Below, piece by piece: positions 23,769 through 37,651 of a DNA stretch of 64,000 nt (the first letter of the stretch is position 1; each line of letters opens with the position of its first letter). Both the position numbers and the translations under genes were made by a program. Location: positions 62,001-126,000 of the forward strand of contig CAJNOJ010000054.1 of assembly GCA_905250025.1 (NCBI GenBank), written 5' to 3'. The notes beneath the pieces are model-generated. The model was given only the letters and a program-made list of their open reading frames with translations. It made no database searches and was not told the DNA's origin. This DNA comes from Adineta ricciae. Its lineage: Eukaryota; Rotifera; Eurotatoria; Adinetida; Adinetidae.

Positions 23769-26239
23769 TTAGCTAAAAAAATCATCGACTTCATCAGTTT
23801 CACCAGTTGATGGAGCAGTTGGTGGAGTCGATGGTTTCGAATCGGATTTCTTCGGACCGAATGGAGGCTTATATAAATTATGATCAGGACTTTCACGAGG
23901 AGGTGATGGCGGTTGGACTTTTCGACGCGGAGGACTTTGGGGCTTGGGCTTAGGCTTGGGCTTGAGCGTTGCTGTTGTTCTGGGTGGTGAAGGTAGTGGT
24001 TGATGGGGAATAGTGCCACTCTTTTTGATTTCATCGGAAATCGTAGTCGCGGCATCGTTAAGCCATTTATTGATATCAAAACTACGTGCAACTTCTTGAT
24101 CATCTTCGTCACCTGTATCATCATTTTTGTCGGTGGTTTCGTCTTTTTTCTCAGTGGATTTGATGGATGCCGCTAGAAGAAAAATCGATTTGTACTTTGT
24201 GAGAGAAAAAATTTGTAGATATACGTTTCTTTTCTGCGGTTGGAACGTCAGGGGATGGGGGTTCCGATTGCTCGCCGTCATTATCTAAAGCATCTGTACC
24301 GGTTGCAGATGCTGGATACAATGAACAGTAAGTTAAAACGACGATGTAGAAAATCAAATATAGCACTCACATTCATTTTTGTCATGATTGTTTTGGTTTT
24401 GTAAAGTATCGTCTTTCACGCCTGCATTCTCTTCTTTATCTGGTTCGATTACTGGAGATTTTGCTAGAAAACGAAATATATTCATGATATTGAGAATGAA
24501 TGAAAAGCATAAGTGAACATACGAAGTTCAGTCGATGGTTTTCGTGGTTGTTCTGGTAAAGGCGTTGGTGGATTTGATGGTTGCTTTTCTTTGGGTATTT
24601 CTGATATATGCGATTCGTTTTCCAACAAATCTTCCGTGCTCTGATCGTTTTTCTCTGCCACACTTTGATTTCTGGGTGTTGATTCAAAAATAGGTTTTAT
24701 CGGTAGATCATTCACTGAACTCGGAGCCGTACTTGCAGCTGCCGATGGTTGTGGTGGAATAGTAATGAATTTCTTAACTGGGGTTGAAGGTTCTGATGGC
24801 ACAGATTTCGTCTGTGATCTCGGTGGTGTTACAATTTTGGTTTGTTTAATCGATTGTGGCGTTGGCGATTTCGGTTCTTTGGTGATCGAGGAAGATAAGC
24901 CAATAACTGTTGGTTCCCATGCGGATTTGACTTTACTTTCAGCATTTGCAATGCGTCGCTTGAATTTTGGATCATGCAGACGTATTTCTGGTTGACTTGA
25001 TGATGCCTTTCGTCCTGACGTTGGATCGGATTGTGCACTATCGATTGCCGATCTTACTCGTGTTGGTATATCTCGATTGGACCGAGGTGTAGGTTCAAAA
25101 TATTTTGGTGGTTTACTCGATGTCGATTTGGACGAAGGACGCCAGACACGTTCATTGGTTCTCGATGAAGGTGACCTGCGTAATGGTGATCGTTCTAAAA
25201 CCAAATCAATGTACTTTGTTAGATCAGAATTATACAGTAAAGTGAACCTTTGTCATGTTTGGATTGACGGCGTAATTTAATAGGTTTATCCCCATAGTAT
25301 AACCCTTTGGATGTCATAGATGATCGCGATGTACTTGTATCGGTATATGAACCACGTCGTAGTGATTTTCCTTCTACTATCCATGGACTTTGATGATCAG
25401 AGTGTTTCCTTTTCTGTTTGACAAAACCTTGGTCTTTGATTGGATATAAATCAATAACGATTGGTTCTTCGCGAGAAGACAGATCCGATGACGACGATGA
25501 CGACGATGACGATGGTGGTGGTGATATATGACGAGGAGGTTTACGAGTTTGATATCGTTCTTGGCGATGTTCGGGTGGAAAATGCACTCTGTATGTTACT
25601 GGCGCTTTATGTAAGTTTGGTGACTAATATAGAAAAAAATATGGGCGAGGGAAGAATGTCTTATTTCATTGGAATTACCAGTTCTAATTCCGTCGATGGT
25701 TCATATACTCCATACGCTGACCGCGAGCGATACATCGGATGCGAACGTAACGATAGTGGATAGTGATGAATATGGTAATGCGGTGTTACTGTTGATGAAT
25801 CGTTTAATTCAGTTCGTGCTAATGTGTGACACAGTTCTTCGTTAGCCTCTCGAAGTTTTGCATATGTTTGTGTTTTTGGAGTCGAAAGAGGAGAAGAAGG
25901 GGAGTATATTGAACGATAATGGATTATGTCGGAAGATGAAGGTGATAATGGTCGATATGGCCGTGATATAGGTTCAGTGGGGATGTTAAAACTGTCATCT
26001 GGTATTTTGTACAGATCAAAGTTGAATTTAGGACCTGGTGGAGGAAACATAGGCTGTCGAGGCGGAGGAGATTCACATCGACGAAATAGAGGTGACGGTG
26101 GTCGAGCTGGTATTGCTGAAAATGTCGTGAAAGAAGTCAATGGAACATAAGTTGGTGCTTGAGGAATAGTCGTAACTGGTGCATTGTATACAGAATCGAA
26201 GTTCGACATACTGTGCACATATTCTACTGTTCTCTCCAT
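23769..26239 (-). CDS. Orphan, intrinsically disordered Pro/Ser-rich protein
   Basis: Seven phase-compatible exons run from the ATG at 26239 to the TAA at 23769 and give about 640 residues. I recognise no domain. The N-terminus ('MERTVEYVHSMSNFDS') leads into Pro-rich text with repeated 'RPPSPLF' and 'SPPPRQPMFPPPGPKF'-type motifs, a Ser tract in 'HISPPPSSSS', many SP/TP sites, a basic Ser/Arg region ('SPLRRSPSSRTNERVW'), and a C-terminal Lys/Pro repeat ('KPKPKPKPQSPPRRK') ending in acidic 'DEVDDFFS'. Such composition suits a scaffold or cytoskeletal adaptor with phosphorylation sites, but that is inference. It starts 282 nt from the divergent V-ATPase subunit G gene. Confidence 0.6.
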
Positions 26240-26521
26240 GTTTGACAAGTAATTGAACTACTAAATTTGTCATCGGACATCCTATACATTGTAAGCAAGT
26301 GTTTCCATAGAAACATGACACATGTCGCACAGTTTAAATGGTTGATAAGGAGAAACTCTTGTTAAGTTATTATATGTATTCACAGTTATCTTCAAACGAT
26401 TGTAGATGTTCACAAAAAGTGAGATTTTTCATTCATTGAAACTGACTACCAGTGTCATCTATCGAAAAATACTTGTTCAACGACCAAACGCGCAAAAATC
26501 TAATGAGAATATTTTGTTATC
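26240..26521. promoter_or_regulatory. Divergent promoter region, orphan disordered gene / V-ATPase G
   Basis: The 282-nt gap between two opposed start codons is short enough to act as a bidirectional promoter. No coding content was seen. Confidence 0.35.
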
Positions 26522-27064
26522 ATGAGTAAAAACCGATCTGATCGTCATCCATCACGACAAATGACAAATACCACTACCAACCGATCATCGTTGTCCCCTT
26601 TATCAAGAGTTCATCAACGACCCGTTTCATCTCATCGTTCCAGTACGCGATCAATGGCAAGTTCCAATACATCTCATTCTCGCGTGCCTCGATCCATCCA
26701 AATAGAACCTGGTCTTCAAGCTCTTCTTACTGCTGAAGGACAAGCAGCTGAAATGATCGCAAATGCTCGTGCTAAGCGAAAAGAACTACTCCGTCGAGCA
26801 CAACATGAGAGTCAAGTTGAGCTTGAAGCACTTCGACAAGAACGTGCTTTTCAATACACAATCAAACTACGTGAAGCAACACAACTTGAACAATTTCAAA
26901 GCAAACTCGACGCTGATCGACAAACTGTACTCGCACAAATGAAAGAAACGATGAGAAAAGAACGAAAATCTCTGATTCATTACATCGTTCATCGTGTGAT
27001 TGATGACATTCCTATTCAATCCCATCCGAATGCGAAACGTGTGACATTGAACAGCGGAAAATAG
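26522..27064 (+). CDS. ATP6V1G: V-type H+-ATPase subunit G with N-terminal extension
   Basis: A single exon of 180 codons. Residues about 58-170 match subunit G: 'GLQALLTAEGQAAEMIANAR' corresponds to the conserved start of the family, followed by a charged heptad helix ('KRKELLRRAQHESQVELEALR') and a C-terminal 'MKETMRKERKSLIHYIVHRV'. Subunit G pairs with E to form the peripheral stalks linking V1 and Vo in the proton pump. Usual subunit G is about 115-120 residues and starts right at this block. Here about 57 Ser/Thr/Arg/His-rich disordered residues precede it ('SKNRSDRHPSRQMTNTT...'). No later in-frame Met lies close to the canonical start, except one near residue 45 ('MASSNTSHSRVP'), which could be the real start. 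AATAAA lies at 27084-27089. Confidence 0.85.
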   Translation: MSKNRSDRHPSRQMTNTTTNRSSLSPLSRVHQRPVSSHRSSTRSMASSNTSHSRVPRSIQIEPGLQALLTAEGQAAEMIANARAKRKELLRRAQHESQVELEALRQERAFQYTIKLREATQLEQFQSKLDADRQTVLAQMKETMRKERKSLIHYIVHRVIDDIPIQSHPNAKRVTLNSGK

Positions 27065-27083
27065 AAGTTGAAAATGCGTTGTG

Positions 27084-27089
27084 AATAAA
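27084..27089 (+). terminator. Poly(A) signal AATAAA of V-ATPase G
   Basis: AATAAA 20 nt after the TAG stop. Confidence 0.55.
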
Positions 27090-27202
27090 GTTGTTTCTTC
27101 TATATTCTCTACGAAACAAACACGTACACGCAGATAGATGAAAAGCGAGAAGAAAAAAAGCGAAAATAAAGGACACAATAGAGGAGGTTAAACAATAAAT
27201 AA

Positions 27203-27798
27203 TTAATTCGATGTTGACGCATTTTTATTGTTTACATCTGCTAATTTGGATCGAATACCGATTTTTTTCAATTCATCGACAAGTTCACCTGATTGATGCA
27301 TACCAAGAAGAATATCACAACCACCAATGAATTCGCCGTCGAAGTATACTTGAGGAAACGTTGGCCAATTGCTTTGAAAAGAAAACAACTGACTTCGAAA
27401 GTCAAATGATCAATTTTACCTGTAATTCTTCATGTTTTGTCGAAGTTGTTCATCTTCAAGAATATTCTTTGACTTAAAATCACAACCGTGAAGATTGAGA
27501 ATCTGAAGAACAGCATTGGAAAATCCACAGCCTAATTTAGTTTTCAAAAATAGAAGTGTTCTCAAGTGAAGAAACAAGTATTTTTCATCTTACGTGGCGC
27601 ATTGGGTTCGCCCTTGATAAATATGGCAATTTTGTTTGATTTGACGAAATCATCGATCTTTTTCTTGAATTCTGGGTCGAGCGATGCGGCAGTTTGACTT
27701 TCAGTTGACGACGAACTCCAACGTGTTGCAATGATACTCACCGGACTTCGCGAAGCACATTGTTGAAGAACTCGACGAAATAAAAAAGCTGAACTCAT
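27203..27798 (-). CDS. GLRX5: Mitochondrial monothiol glutaredoxin 5
   Basis: Three exons give about 160 residues. The N-terminus ('[19 protein letters not shown]', Arg/Ser-rich and lacking acids) is a mitochondrial targeting peptide. The glutaredoxin domain starts at '[19 protein letters not shown]'. The active-site motif CGFS is formed across the first intron ('[13 protein letters not shown]'), then come '[19 protein letters not shown]' with the glutathione-binding WPT and cis-Pro, and '[19 protein letters not shown]' with the GGCDI motif. GLRX5 carries [2Fe-2S] clusters from the ISCU scaffold to downstream assembly. The start codon follows directly after GTTTTTCTAG, an acceptor-like site with no donor in view. 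It is head to head with the next gene over 192 nt. Confidence 0.93.
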
Positions 27799-27990
27799 CT
27801 AGAAAAACAAATATTCAACGTCTGTCAACAAAAAAGAAATATTGCAAAATAAGACACTTGAAATAATATTTTCATGAATATTCAATGATCTTCTATTGAC
27901 ATTCAAACAAATAAAACTAAAGTCTTCTTTTCTTGTCTGCCAACATCAGTTGAGAAAAACATTTCTCTTTTTCGAACTTCAATCAACACA
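27799..27990. promoter_or_regulatory. Divergent promoter region, GLRX5 / charged orphan
   Basis: 192 nt between opposed start codons. It contains a pyrimidine-rich TTTTTCTAG directly before the GLRX5 ATG on the reverse strand. Confidence 0.35.
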
Positions 27991-28833
27991 ATGACGATAA
28001 CAAATCCTACAATGTCGAATTTAGCGGAAGCATTACTAAATATTCGCAAGATTGAGGATAACTTTTACAAACGCGAATTTCAATTTCTCGATCGAGATCG
28101 GAATAAAATCCGTGTACATTTCGATCGACACAAAGACGCGTTTTTACAACTAACACGGCAACGGCATGAAACATGGTATCGACATGATAAACACTTTCGC
28201 GAAGGTCTACGCAAAGAAAAGGATAATCATGAAAAACGTAAACGAAACTTTGTGTTAACATCCGATCCGGACTACACATCAAAAGACTATCGACCTTTGG
28301 AAGTCATCGATGCGGATGGATCGGTTCTACCACCGATCAACGCCTCAACAACAACAACAAAAACAAGGAAAAGAGCCGAACCGATGACGAAAGTGGAACG
28401 AGACATCTATCAAGTTCTTCGTGCGTCGCAAAAATTACTCAACGAATCCGCAGCTCGACCTCGATATAAATTTATTCTCGAACGGCCGTCATCTACATCG
28501 TTCAATAAAAAAGTTCGTCAACATCCAACGGAATCCGATTCAGTGGCACAAACAATGCTTCCAACATTGAGAGATGCATCATCGGACTACGAAGAGTATG
28601 ACCGTTTAGTCAATAAATCACTACAAGGTGAAACTTTCAGCGAATTCGTCGATCATTTCGTTAAATTCCGACCGGAATTCTGCGAACAATTCGGTTCGAT
28701 CTACGAAGAAGATAAACGACAAAAAGCGATCGAAAAACTACGCGAACTCAATCAAATTCACGCGAGAAAACGTGACGGACGTTATCACAATCTCCTCAGT
28801 AGTCTCACTGACTCCAACTCCTCGTCGAACTGA
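27991..28833 (+). CDS. Orphan charged, coiled-coil-rich protein
   Basis: A single exon of 280 codons from the ATG at 27991. I do not recognise the family. The N-terminal 90 residues are strongly charged and helical ('LAEALLNIRKIEDNFYKRE', 'HKDAFLQLTRQRHETWYRH', 'FREGLRKEKDNHEKRKRNF'). A central Thr/Lys linker follows, then 'EPMTKVERDIYQVLRASQK' and an acidic-basic C-terminal helix ('EEDKRQKAIEKLRELNQ') ending in a Ser/Asn tail. No signal peptide or membrane segment is seen. The lack of introns is uncommon among its neighbours. A cytoskeletal or ciliary role is only a guess from composition. A nested ATG exists eight codons in (TMSNLAEAL). Confidence 0.65.
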   Translation: MTITNPTMSNLAEALLNIRKIEDNFYKREFQFLDRDRNKIRVHFDRHKDAFLQLTRQRHETWYRHDKHFREGLRKEKDNHEKRKRNFVLTSDPDYTSKDYRPLEVIDADGSVLPPINASTTTTKTRKRAEPMTKVERDIYQVLRASQKLLNESAARPRYKFILERPSSTSFNKKVRQHPTESDSVAQTMLPTLRDASSDYEEYDRLVNKSLQGETFSEFVDHFVKFRPEFCEQFGSIYEEDKRQKAIEKLRELNQIHARKRDGRYHNLLSSLTDSNSSSN

Positions 28834-28989
28834 TTCTTCGTATGCAAAAATCGAACATTTTCATTATCGTATATTATGTAACAAAAAGAAATTCACCGAG
28901 GCATTGAAGTTTGTGTTTTTACATCCAATGATAACAGTGGCAAGATTAAGAGAAAATGATAAGAGCGAGTTTTGTTGTGAAGAATTTGA
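28834..28989. other. Convergent 3' spacer
   Basis: 156 nt between the stop of the charged orphan and the stop of the CHMP2 gene. No canonical AATAAA was noticed for the reverse strand. Confidence 0.3.
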
Positions 28990-29932
28990 TTACGATTTTA
29001 AATTGGCTAACATTCGTTCGATTTCAGCATCGTCATTCTCGGCTTGCCGACGATTCGTTGTAGCAGTAGAAACAGGAACACGTGGTGCATTTGCCATCTA
29101 GAAAGGAGAATGAGCAACACATGTTTAGAAAGATTTCAACGAACTTTTTCATTTAATGAAATGCCGATTTCATCAAGTACTTGATTGACAATGGCGTCTT
29201 CTTCATCCGAGTCACCTTCTTGTCCTAGTGCTGCTTCGAGTGTTTCACCAACTGAAAAAAGGGAGTAACAGTTTTAAAAAAACATTGATTTGTTTGATAC
29301 ATACTCATTTCATCGGTTATGGTGAATTTTGTATGCTCTTTAGTGAATTGCTCAGTAACTTTTGCCATTTGTTCAGGATTCATCATTTTGTTCATCTTTT
29401 CCATGGTTTTCGCGGTTTTCTAAATTGAGAAATCGTCAATGGAGAAATGAAAAAGCAAACATTCATGTACATCCATCGTATTCGCCATGCGCATATTCGA
29501 TGCCATCATTGTATTCTGTGCAGCTAAGCCTTGAATTTGTCCGGAAGCTTGAAAAGATTGGGCTTTGTGATTTCGAACTTTGACTAATTGTTTTGCTAGA
29601 ATTTCTATAGCCTAGAAGCAGACAATTTCAAACGTTGCTATATTTATCTATTCAGACTTTTTTATTTCCAGTCGCTGCATTCTTTCGAATTTCATTAACC
29701 TATTCGAATAAATCAGCATATGATTTCGAGAATTAGAAAGGGCGAAATCTTCTTTCTTACTAATCTTTGTTCTTCAGCCTCGAGTTTATGCCGATCACGT
29801 ACTAATTCTCGATCGGTTTGTTTTAATTCCCGATTATGCGCTTTGGTTTGTTCTTAAAATATCAACATTAAGGCAACCTGAATAACACATATGATTCTCG
29901 TTACCCGTAACAGATGGTTTTTTGCCGAACAT
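28990..29932 (-). CDS. CHMP2B: ESCRT-III subunit CHMP2 (CHMP2B-like)
   Basis: Seven small exons give about 215 residues. The start 'MFGKKPSVT' is followed by the basic first helix ('EQTKAHNRELKQTDRELVRD'), helix 2 ('VNEIRKNAATGNKK' then 'AIEILAKQLVKVRNHKA'), and a Met-rich segment ('NTMMASNMRMANTMD', 'KTAKTMEKMNKMMNPEQM'). Next comes an acidic 'EGDSDEEDAIVNQVLDEIG' and a C-terminal MIM-type helix 'DDAEIERMLANLK', which matches the MIT-interacting motif that recruits Vps4. CHMP2 proteins cap ESCRT-III filaments for membrane scission. The spacing and 'DEEIER'-type tail favour CHMP2B over CHMP2A. The start lies only 58 nt after the stop of the upstream same-strand gene, with CTTCTTTCCTTTCTAG in the gap. 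Confidence 0.85.
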
Positions 29933-29990
29933 TGATAGAAAATAAGGAATGAGTTAAATCTAGAAAGGAAAGAAGAAGGCATGGTTGTGT
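29933..29990 (-). promoter_or_regulatory. 58-nt intercistronic gap with strong 3' splice (trans-splice?) acceptor
   Basis: On the gene strand the gap reads ...CCTTCTTCTTTCCTTTCTAG, then ATTTAACTC... up to the CHMP2 ATG. It has a textbook pyrimidine tract and AG but no room for a promoter, and no AATAAA. This fits polycistronic transcription with spliced-leader addition, which is known in bdelloids. An unannotated cis-intron reaching into the upstream gene is the alternative. Confidence 0.45.
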
Positions 29991-31274
29991 TTAACAGAAA
30001 AATTCGAAAACTTGTTTGAGACAAAAACCAGATGTATATTCATGCTTAACATGACCGGCGGAAACTTCCGGACAGATCAGATTTTCCGATCGATGAACGG
30101 GTTGTCCTGCCGGCTGATCACTAGCTACGAAGTGAATCGCATTGGATTGTAAGAAATTTCGGAGTTCGTTGGTATCCGATGGAATGAGAAAATGAATCGA
30201 ATCGATAAAAGCGATTTTCGATAGTTTAGGAAGAAGAGAATCTTGACGTTGACGTAATAAATGCATTAATTGATCACCACCGGCTGAATGAGCGACGAAA
30301 AAGAGCTGAGTTGCAGGTGAAAGTTTCGAGATGACGTGGTCATAAACATAGAGAACGTGCTCACGACTAGTTGAGAGATTAGGAATCGGTTTTGTTCGTA
30401 ATTGAGGTAATGGTTCAGGAGAGAGATAGAAAGAACGCAGATCTTCGGAAGAATTCGATTCACTATTACTTTCATTAATGAAATAGATTTGATTGGGATT
30501 GACAATAACTACAGAGAGATTCAACTGTTTCGCTTTGGACATGTATGGAAACATGGCTAGAAGACAAATAGAAGAGATCGTTAGTAATTACAAAGCTAAC
30601 GGCATCGAGTTCATCAATCTCTCCGGTTTCATGCAACGAGTATCAAAAGAAAAACTACGTTTTAGAATACCTCCGATATCAAGAGATTCGTTAATACAAC
30701 ATGAGCGTGACCATTGGCCAGCTCTGACTACTCCACAACCTTGAATTAATACTAAACATCCATGAACATTTGTTCGGAAATCACTCGACAAGAAAATATT
30801 AACTTTCTCTTTTTGCTCTTGACAATTCTCTAATGGTAGCCAAACCTCTTCATATGTCCATGGGTAATCCTTCATCGCCGATTGTATATGAGTTTCAACC
30901 GCTTTTCCAAGTAAATCATAATGTCGTTGCGTTAAAAATACGAACTTCTTGTTCGTTAGACAATGTCGCAATTCCTTCGATTGACTATAATAATAATTAA
31001 ACTCTTGAATCGATTTCGGATGTTTGGATTTATTCGGAATAGTTAAAAGAATTGCATTCAAATCATCTTGAATGCTTTTCGGTAAGTTCTCGAATTGAAG
31101 TTTGCCATTACAGACATAGCAAGGTAGTCTTCGGTTGAATAATAAAGCTATTTTGCTATTAGTAACCATCGATGATATCATATTTGCACAACATGATTCA
31201 CAGAATCGGTGTTCGTCACTCGAACAACATTGATAAAGAACGGGAAAAGATCTTTGACATATTGCACATATCAT
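29991..31274 (-). CDS. Arb2/FAM172-type hydrolase-fold protein with N-terminal RING-like zinc finger
   Basis: Two exons, joined in phase across a short intron near 30555-30605, give about 410 residues. Residues 1-65 contain 'CAICQRSFPVLYQCC', 'HRFCESCC' and a final 'CYVC', a C/H spacing like a RING or related treble-clef finger. Residues about 90-400 match the Arb2 domain of FAM172A (ARB2A): 'VLIQGCGVVRAGQW', 'INESLDIG', 'LSVVIVNPN', the nucleophile-elbow-like 'FFVAHSAGGDQLMHLL', and a late 'SAGHVKHEYTSGFCL' with candidate Asp/His residues. FAM172A is linked to Argonaute/splicing, and fission yeast Arb2 to siRNA-dependent silencing. The finger is not part of FAM172A as I know it. A Zn-dependent ubiquitin role is inference. 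The ATG follows TTTCTTTAGTTCTAG directly. Confidence 0.75.
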
Positions 31275-31541
31275 CTAGAACTAAAGAAAGAATTGTTCTC
31301 GTTTTACTGTTTGTTCTTCGACAGAGAAATCAGATAAAGACAAACATAAGATGAATCAGACAGAAAAGGTCTCGAATGAAATGATTTTGTCGTATAAACA
31401 GAAAACAATCTCGTGCGTTGGTTTCATTTGTTCAGGATTAACATCTTGTAATTGATCATTGCTTGCGTGATTCGATTGAATTCATCAAAATGCGTATTGA
31501 AGTGAAGCCATTAATAAATGATTGAAAAGAAATTTCGTCAC
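31275..31541 (-). other. Gap between UPF1 and the Arb2-domain gene
   Basis: 267 nt. On reading I found no AATAAA or ATTAAA on the gene strand. The right end is an acceptor-like CTTTAGTTCTAG abutting the downstream ATG. This is compatible with co-transcription of UPF1 and the Arb2 gene. Confidence 0.35.
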
Positions 31542-35666
<4,125 letters not shown>

Positions 35667-35851
35667 ATCTTATCTAAAGCTAGATTGTCTTTTTATAGAG
35701 TAGATCAAACTCAAACGGTATAGTCAATTTTTTTGTTTTTCAGTAGTAAAAACAAACTGAACTAAACTAAATGAATGATAAAAACCTGTAAGTGCATATG
35801 ATTCATAAGTATCCACTCGATATGAGAGGTTGATTCGATCGGACCAATCGT

Positions 35852-36049
35852 ATGCCTGGACAAAAGTTTCGTAAGTTTATCAGAAAAATTTTCTTTCCGT
35901 CGATAAAGGAATCAAGTCAAATCGTAATTTGGTATTCGAAAAATGGAAAATCAGAAAAACGAATAGGTCAAACATCCATGAGTGACATCTACCGGCTGCA
36001 CATCGAATTGTTCCATCTACCAGGTTATTCATTGTTTTCTATCCGATAA
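35852..36049 (+). CDS. Possible small basic protein (65 codons), doubtful
   Basis: ATG-initiated frame of 65 codons, 185 nt from the divergent UPF1 start. The product is basic ('MPGQKFRKFIRKIFFPSIK') with no recognisable domain. It could be a first exon, a small protein or chance; no supporting splice partner was found. Confidence 0.2.
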   Translation: MPGQKFRKFIRKIFFPSIKESSQIVIWYSKNGKSEKRIGQTSMSDIYRLHIELFHLPGYSLFSIR

Positions 36050-37628
36050 GAATCATCTCGTGCGACGTTTTTCAATTTGCACCAAATGGAAATCAATGAT
36101 TACTTTTTCCTGATAATCTCATTCGCACCTTGCCAATATTCTTCCATCAATAAAAACAACTGCCGAGCGATGTTCGCACTTAATGATGAGTTTTTGTTTC
36201 ACATGAAATCTCTTGCGAATGATTAATTATCCGTTGATCTTCGTATGAGATGATTTTTACTCTCGAAACATGTAAAACAATAGTTAAACTTGCTCATTTT
36301 TCGCATTTGACAAGTGATAAACTACCTGAATCGAATTTTTTCATGCGAAACATTCCTCTCTCTAATAGTTTATTCTTTTTGTCATGAGAACTGATACGAT
36401 ATGCATAAAGTGATATGATTAGACACTTTATTAAGATTTCAATTGTCGAAAAATCTTCATGAATAATTCTCTTGTAACTGAATCTCTTTTCTCGAATAGG
36501 AAATCTTGAAAAGAAAGGCAGACAGACATGTTCTACGATTGCTCGCACTGGAGCACGCAATGACCATCAGGCGACAAGATTGTAACAAGCCGACTCGATT
36601 GAAACACAACATGAAAGATCATGCTTGATCTAATAAAGAAAAACGGGTGATGAAGAGAGAAGAAAAATATATAGAATGAACTACTTTTTTCTTTCTTCTC
36701 TCTGCCGTTCGTACTCCTATATATATCCGTAGTTCTTGACTTCCTACATATTTTCATCTGATAAATACATATCGTCAAAATGATTATTCTTAAAGGTAAG
36801 TTCAATACTTTTTTTGTCAATGTCCGCGTCACCAGTTCGATCCTTTTGCTCTAGCAAATCAATAACTAACTCATTAAGATGAATTTATGTTTCTTTTTAT
36901 TTCATTCGAAAGAAAGAAATACTATCAGAAGGTATTATTCGATAAGCCTTTTGCACGATTACATTTCTTTCTCATTCCGGAACACATCAGCCTTGAAATT
37001 ATACCTAATTTTATTCTCTTATTAGACTCTAGAGAAGAAAACGCACATACACACATCGACTAATCTTCTTTTCTTTTTCTTCGTTTTTTCTTTCTACGTC
37101 TTCTTCTCATGAGACTTCGAGAAAAAAATCTCATTGGTGAATATTCATTCACAACAATCGACCAATGAGAAAAACTTATGAGATTTTTTTTCTCTCATTG
37201 AACATCGCCTGACATTCATCCAACCCGGTAGTTAATCACAGCGAGCTTCAACAACAACAACAGAAATCAAGCTTCATACTCTCTTTTTCTCTCTCTCTCC
37301 CTTCTTCCGTTTTCTAATTAGTTGAGAAAAAAACGAGAAATAGAGAGTAAAAAAAGAAGAAAAAAAAGGTCTTCTCTTTCTCTCGTACTCTCGCATCAAG
37401 ACAAAGTTTTCGCTTTGCATGATCTCTATCATCGATCGTGTGTCTACAAGTTGAAGTTGTTGGTGTGTGTGCGCGCTTCGTGTCGAAATTGAAACAAGCC
37501 GCACAGTCTCGCGTCGATCTTAATTATTATTCCTTGTGTGACACACGCACTTTTTCCCGTTCCGACTACGACTTTTGAATGCGCCACTCCGGCAAGTAGT
37601 TCTGATCAGGCAACAATAAATATCTATA

Positions 37629-37650
37629 CACACACACATATATATATATA
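37629..37650. repeat. CA/TA dinucleotide microsatellite
   Basis: A (CA)n run passes into (TA)n just upstream of the AhR start codon. It is likely to be length-variable. Confidence 0.8.
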
Positions 37651-37651
37651 C

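Larger units (their letters stand above)
35667..37651. other. Intergenic, UPF1 promoter and AhR 5' region
   Basis: About 2 kb. It contains an isolated 65-codon frame at 35852-36049 and long pyrimidine- and purine-rich tracts around 37040-37400, which suit a 5' UTR or promoter of the AhR gene. A mini-exon-like ATG-ATT-ATT-CTT-AAA-G followed by GTAAGT at 36780-36795 was noted, but its phase does not fit the AhR exon 2. Confidence 0.35.

Noticed and set aside
36780-36795. Mini-exon ATG-ATT-ATT-CTT-AAA-G followed by GTAAGT as the first AhR exon
   Set aside because: Its phase does not match AhR exon 2, while the exon at 37652-37689 matches both phase and the AhR N-terminal sequence.
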